From NCBI GenBank assembly GCA_022615525.1, contig JAKEGN010000396.1, positions 1 through 9,346 on the forward strand: 9,346 nucleotides of DNA, read 5' to 3'. The translations under genes were made by a program, and so were the position numbers. Positions 6,423 to 9,346 of this stretch are shown piece after piece (position 1 is the stretch's first letter; each line of letters opens with the position of its first letter). The stretch is from Woeseiaceae bacterium. GTDB taxonomy: Bacteria; Pseudomonadota; Gammaproteobacteria; Steroidobacterales; Woeseiaceae. The notes under the pieces are model-generated. The model did no database searches. It had not been told where the DNA came from and worked only from the letters and a program-made list of their open reading frames with translations.

Positions 6423-6953
6423 TTAGTCCTTGTCGATGCGCGAATAGTATCCTTCGAACCACGGAACCCAGGTCGCGCCGCCGTCGTTCGATTGCTCGAA
6501 ATACTGCCTCAGCCTGCCGTCCGGCAGCTGCGTCCACAGGCCACGAAACGGTACGGTACTACCGTTACTGAGCTCGTGCAGCGTGCCTATCAGGCTCATT
6601 CCCTCGTCGGTCATGCCGCCACTGATCATTATCTGACTTCCGCCCTCGGCCAGCCACACCTGGACCCATTTATTGGTGATCGCGTCAAGGTAGTTGATGC
6701 TCATGCCGGTGCCGCCGGCCGTATTGGTCCAGTGCTCGGTCAGCAGGCAGCCGCGCTCCGCGGAGCGAATGCTGTTATGGCCTGCGAGCTTTCCATCGGC
6801 CGTGCGCACTTCCCACTCGCCCAACCAGAAATCGAATGCCCTGAATTTTTCATCCTTTTCGCAGGGATAAGCTGGCGCCGATGCGGTTTGCCCCCAGGCA
6901 CTCGCTGACAGGACAAGTGACAGCCACGCCAATGACCATTTTGTTGTTTTCAC
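6423..6953 (-). CDS. secreted DUF1579-like protein
   Basis: A 176-residue exported protein of unknown function resembling the DUF1579 group. I infer a periplasmic location. From the GTG at 6953 it has a signal peptide (about 1-21, cleavage near ASA or AWG). The mature part has the signature AFDFWLGEWEV (39-49), then a glycine-rich strand pattern and a C-terminal DGGATW...FEGYYSRI segment, typical of a beta-barrel-like domain. The GTG has a strong Shine-Dalgarno (GGAGGAG, a few bases upstream). The open frame reaches 7181, but that part overlaps the tRNA-Ser gene on the other strand and is not coding. It is the first gene of a probable operon with the small membrane protein and the phosphatase. 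A truncated second copy lies at the window end. Confidence 0.8.
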   Translation of the reverse strand: MKTTKWSLAWLSLVLSASAWGQTASAPAYPCEKDEKFRAFDFWLGEWEVRTADGKLAGHNSIRSAERGCLLTEHWTNTAGGTGMSINYLDAITNKWVQVWLAEGGSQIMISGGMTDEGMSLIGTLHELSNGSTVPFRGLWTQLPDGRLRQYFEQSNDGGATWVPWFEGYYSRIDKD

Positions 6954-7044
6954 CTTGGCTCCTCCGGTATGCCGTATGCGTCCGACACATGCATACTCGG
7001 ACCCTGTGCCGACCGCTTGGTTCTCAACGATCGCAAGGTTCATT

Positions 7045-7072
7045 ATTTGATGGCAATCCGGGCGCTTTTCAA
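7045..7072 (-). promoter_or_regulatory. predicted promoter of the DUF1579-like operon
   Basis: On the minus strand TTGAAA (7072-7067, five of six positions of the -35 consensus) and TCAAAT (7050-7045, four of six of the -10) are separated by 16 bp. The predicted start of transcription would leave a leader of about 85 nt before the GTG at 6953. The same block recurs near the window end at 9301-9330 (24 of 30 identical to 7051-7080), upstream of the decayed second copy, which supports a real element. Confidence 0.45.
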
Positions 7073-7092
7073 GTGGAATAGGGTACGCATAA

Positions 7093-7180
7093 GGAGAGGT
7101 GGCAGAGCGGTCGAATGCGGCGGTCTTGAAAACCGTTGAACCGAAAGGTTCCGGGGGTTCGAATCCCTCCCTCTCCGCCA
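7093..7180 (+). tRNA. tRNA-Ser (anticodon UGA)
   Basis: A complete 88-nt class II tRNA with encoded CCA. The acceptor stem is GGAGAGG with CCTCTCC and discriminator G. The anticodon stem GCGGT/ACCGT holds loop CTTGAAA, giving anticodon UGA, which reads UCA. A long variable arm (around the CCGAAAGG segment) marks it as serine-type. The T arm is GGGGG, loop TTCGAAT, then CCCTC. It diverges from the DUF1579-like operon and converges on the lytic transglycosylase gene. Confidence 0.97.
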
Positions 7181-7209
7181 TTATTGTGCGAATGTCACTG
7201 CACTAAAGA

Positions 7210-8946
7210 TCAATCCGCAACGACCAGCCGCGCTCGATCGTGTGCGTGGGCGGATTGCCCTCTCCGCCAGCCACGCAGGCGGATTGTAATCTCCGCAAGA
7301 TTTGCCGTATGTCTTCGCGCTGAAAATGACGTCGATCCGTCGGCCTTTTGAGCAGCCGTGTCCTGTTGCGCGGCGTACGCCTTGTACGCGGCGTAGTACT
7401 TATAAATGTTACTCACGTAGTCGACCGTCTCGCGCCCTATCACACGTGCCGCAATGATCTCGACGTTGCCGAACCACCGGTTCGGGTCGAGGCCCACTTC
7501 CGCTGCCTTCTTCCGCATCGTCGCGACACGCGCGGGCCCCGCATTGTAGGCAGCCAGCGTGAACAAGCCCCGGTTGAGCGGATCGATGTCTTCGTCCGAG
7601 AAGTAGCGATCCCGGATGAAGCTCATGTACTTGATGCTTGCGTGAATGTTGTTTTCGAGGTCTTCCACGTTATCGATGCCGACGTTGTGATCCGCGGCGG
7701 TGGCGGGCTTGATCTGCATTACACCTACCGCCCCGGCCGGGCTGCGTTTCGAATGGTCGAGCTGCGACTCCTGGTAGCCCTGCGCAACCGCCAAAAGCCA
7801 ATCGGAACCATACTGGCCGGCGTAATTGCGGAAATGCTGTGCCATCGCGCGATACTTCTCGAGCTCGGCGGTCGTCGTCGGATTCCTGAGCCGCCTTGCG
7901 CTTCCCAGGTAGCGACGCAGCACAATATTCCCAAAGAGCGTCCCGGCGCGGTGTTTGACGACGAAATCGTCGATGATCTTCCTGATCTGCGGCGTACCCT
8001 TGCGCAAGGCCCAGGCGATCTGTCCATCGGAACGCAGCGCCACTTGCGGGTGCACGACCAATTGGTCATACAATTTAGCCCAGAATTCCGCGACAGGACG
8101 TTTGCTGACGGTCGCTGGAATGATCCCGGCGTCGACCATTTGCAGCACATCCTCGTCCTCGAGCCGTGCATCGACCTCGATGATCGACACGGGGCGTACC
8201 CCCGCATTCGTCAATCGCTCGTTCAGCGCTACCAGATCGTCGTAGTAGCTGCTCTCACGTCGCACATGAATTTCGCGACCGGCGAGATCCGATTCACTCA
8301 GCACTGCGCTCGCATCCTTGCCCGTGACGACGACGTCCTCGATGTCGGACATCGTGGGGGCGGAGAACTCGACGCTTTCACGGCGCAGGTCGGTAACGGT
8401 GAACGCGCCGATGGCGACGTCGCCGTAACCCTCGGCGAGAGCCGGCAGCAGACGGTCGCGGGTGGTCGGAATGATGACGATCTTCGGCCGCACCTTCGAC
8501 CCACTGATGAGTGGCAGCTGGCTCTCGAGTACGCGTAATGACTCGTACGCAATACCCTTCTGCTCGGGTCCGTCCAGGTAGTAGAGCGTGCGGCTGTACG
8601 GTACGAGCACGCGCAGGAAGCGGCGTTTGGCGAGCTCGTCATAGTCTCCGGTCCAACGCTGGTTCAGGTTGAGTATGTCGGCAGCGGCCAGGTCCTGGAA
8701 CGGCCTGGGGTCCGTGTCCGCAATCGGCGCATCGGCCGCGTCCGCAGGGCCTTCCACGGTCGTGTCCTGAGCTTGTGCATCGGCAGCGTTCGCAGGGCCC
8801 GGCTCGACTACCTCTGTTTGCAGCTCAGCCGAGGAAGCGCCAGACTCGCTTTCGCCACCGCACGCCGCGATGAGGAAGGCGAGGCCCAGTGCCGTTGATG
8901 CGATGGCCGTCGTCGTGCCGACGCCCGAACAGGATCTTGCATTCAC
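7210..8946 (-). CDS. MltF-like membrane-bound lytic murein transglycosylase (lipoprotein)
   Basis: A 578-residue envelope enzyme that cleaves peptidoglycan glycan strands non-hydrolytically, leaving 1,6-anhydro-muramic ends. It starts with a lipoprotein signal ending in IAAC (Cys29), then an Ala/Glu/Asp-rich linker (31-90). A family-3 solute-binding domain follows (about 108-345), regulatory in known MltF. The SLT catalytic domain (about 370-520) has Glu393 in YQESQLD, SPAGAVGVMQI (402-412), AAYNAG (465-470) and ETVDYVSNIYKYY (506-518). The start is GTG 8946: an in-frame stop lies about 11 codons upstream and no other start occurs between; its Shine-Dalgarno is poor. The protein is longer than E. 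coli MltF (about 518). Residues from about 530 form a basic tail that reads through a repeat-rich stretch next to tRNA-Ser and looks like a recent extension. The symbol mltF is possible, but I leave it blank because two-domain paralogues exist. Confidence 0.92.
   Translation of the reverse strand: MNARSCSGVGTTTAIASTALGLAFLIAACGGESESGASSAELQTEVVEPGPANAADAQAQDTTVEGPADAADAPIADTDPRPFQDLAAADILNLNQRWTGDYDELAKRRFLRVLVPYSRTLYYLDGPEQKGIAYESLRVLESQLPLISGSKVRPKIVIIPTTRDRLLPALAEGYGDVAIGAFTVTDLRRESVEFSAPTMSDIEDVVVTGKDASAVLSESDLAGREIHVRRESSYYDDLVALNERLTNAGVRPVSIIEVDARLEDEDVLQMVDAGIIPATVSKRPVAEFWAKLYDQLVVHPQVALRSDGQIAWALRKGTPQIRKIIDDFVVKHRAGTLFGNIVLRRYLGSARRLRNPTTTAELEKYRAMAQHFRNYAGQYGSDWLLAVAQGYQESQLDHSKRSPAGAVGVMQIKPATAADHNVGIDNVEDLENNIHASIKYMSFIRDRYFSDEDIDPLNRGLFTLAAYNAGPARVATMRKKAAEVGLDPNRWFGNVEIIAARVIGRETVDYVSNIYKYYAAYKAYAAQQDTAAQKADGSTSFSARRHTANLAEITIRLRGWRRGQSAHAHDRARLVVAD
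7249..7296. repeat. two tandem imperfect repeats, each a small hairpin
   Basis: The 19-bp units at 7249-7267 and 7278-7296 are identical at 16 of 19 positions (GGCGGATTG, three variable bases, TCTCCGC) with a 29-bp period. Each can fold: GGCGGA pairs with TCCGCC in the first (6 bp, 8-nt loop) and GCGGA with TCCGC in the second. They lie inside the 3' end of the lytic transglycosylase gene. The pattern is reminiscent of REP/BIME elements, but only two units are visible. Confidence 0.55.
7258..7269 (+). repeat. 12-bp direct copy of the tRNA-Ser 3' end
   Basis: CCCTCTCCGCCA occurs at 7169-7180 as the last 12 bases of tRNA-Ser, including CCA, and again exactly at 7258-7269, 89 bp further on. Such a pair can be left by tRNA-targeted integration or by partial tRNA duplication. 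No integrase or element lies between the copies. The second copy overlaps the first hairpin unit of the tandem repeat, so chance or repeat origin is also possible. Confidence 0.4.
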
Positions 8947-9094
8947 CGATTCGGTCCGATGCTGGGAAACTGACGCGAATCAGTCTGGCATTAATCGTCT
9001 TGGATCGCCATATCCGCGACATCCTCGCGTTCGCATCGCGCGCCGCATTCCCCGCTGGCAACACGGATTTCAGAGGCTGCGTCGCAACAATTGT

Positions 9095-9346
9095 CTCAGC
9101 CTGCCGTCCGGCAATTGCGTCCACAGGCCGCGAAACGGCACGGCACTGCCGTTACTGACCTCGTGCAGCGTGCCAACCAGGCTCATACCCTCGTCGGTCA
9201 TGCCGCGGCTGATCATTATCTGACTTCCGCCTTCGGCCAGCCATGCTCGGACCCTGACGGGGTGGGATGGTTCGCTGCCATAGCTTTGTTTACTGAATGT
9301 TGGCAATTCGGGCCGGCTTCAAGTCGAATACTGAATCTCGGCCCGG
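9095..9346 (-). pseudogene. decayed second copy of the DUF1579-like gene
   Basis: Bases 9095-9242 align without gaps to 6508-6655 of the intact gene with 13 mismatches in 148 (about 91%). They encode the WLAEGGSQIMIS to WTQLPDGRLRQ region. Eight differences are synonymous and four residues change, so the copy evolved under selection before decaying. Beyond 9242 the match jumps: CTCGGACCCTG at 9246-9256 corresponds to 6996-7006, and 9301-9330 to 7051-7080 (24 of 30) with the same internal spacing. The copy has therefore lost about 337 bp, including the start codon, signal peptide and about 99 codons. Downstream of the DGRLRQ motif the frame no longer resembles the intact C-terminus. The rest of the gap, 8947-9094, holds no gene; a weak LPAGN-encoding match near 9046-9061 may be a remnant of the following small membrane protein gene. 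Confidence 0.82.

Noticed and set aside
6954..7181. N-terminal extension of the DUF1579-like frame
   Set aside because: It would translate the antisense of tRNA-Ser and precede a good signal peptide whose GTG has a strong Shine-Dalgarno.
7169..7269. Functional phage or island attachment pair at tRNA-Ser
   Set aside because: Only 77 bp separate the two 12-bp copies and there is no integrase or cargo, so at most it is a scar; kept as a weak repeat only.
7348..8538. Long plus-strand open frame of 396 codons
   Set aside because: It lies wholly antisense to the lytic transglycosylase gene, whose lipobox, binding domain and SLT motifs are unmistakable. The antisense product has no recognisable domain and reflects GC-rich codon use.

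Overview
The window (about 60% GC by eye) looks like chromosomal DNA from a Gram-negative bacterium, most likely a gammaproteobacterium. The pointers are three proteins with lipoprotein signal peptides, a Sel1-repeat periplasmic protein, an MltF-like lytic transglycosylase and a lipoprotein with a GlyGly-CTERM (rhombosortase) tail. The genus cannot be named from the sequence. There is no phage, transposase or CRISPR signature. The content is mostly envelope housekeeping genes with two tRNAs.

Layout: 1-1403 (minus) is the 5' part of an M28 zinc-aminopeptidase lipoprotein, cut by the window edge. 1495-2214 (minus) is a dienelactone-hydrolase-family enzyme whose ribosome binding site lies in a 7-bp hairpin. 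2301-3119 (minus) is a secreted Sel1-repeat protein. Transcription then diverges: 3249-4115 (plus) is a rhombotarget-type lipoprotein carrying an N-terminal lipobox and a C-terminal GlyGly-CTERM signal, followed on the same strand by an isoprenylcysteine-methyltransferase-like membrane enzyme (4176-4637). A tRNA-Arg(CCU) on the minus strand (4675-4750) separates these from a PrxQ/BCP peroxiredoxin (4950-5444, plus).

A probable three-gene minus-strand operon follows, read 6953 to 5464. It holds a secreted DUF1579-like protein with a GTG start, a 103-residue membrane protein with a TTG start 14 bp downstream, and a membrane-anchored histidine phosphatase of the SixA/RHG type. tRNA-Ser(UGA) (7093-7180, plus) converges on the MltF-like lytic transglycosylase lipoprotein (7210-8946, minus). 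The 3' end of that gene contains two tandem small hairpins and a 12-bp copy of the tRNA-Ser 3' end.

The last 250 bases hold a decayed second copy of the DUF1579-like gene. It matches the intact gene at 135 of 148 positions over one stretch, then has an internal deletion of about 337 bp that removed the start codon, signal peptide and first third of the coding region, and then a recognisable remnant of the promoter region. I see no clear novel multi-gene system. The best candidates for a second look are the doubly sorted lipoprotein next to a membrane methyltransferase, the RBS hairpin of the hydrolase gene, the decayed paralogue, and the repeats at the tRNA-Ser/lytic transglycosylase junction.
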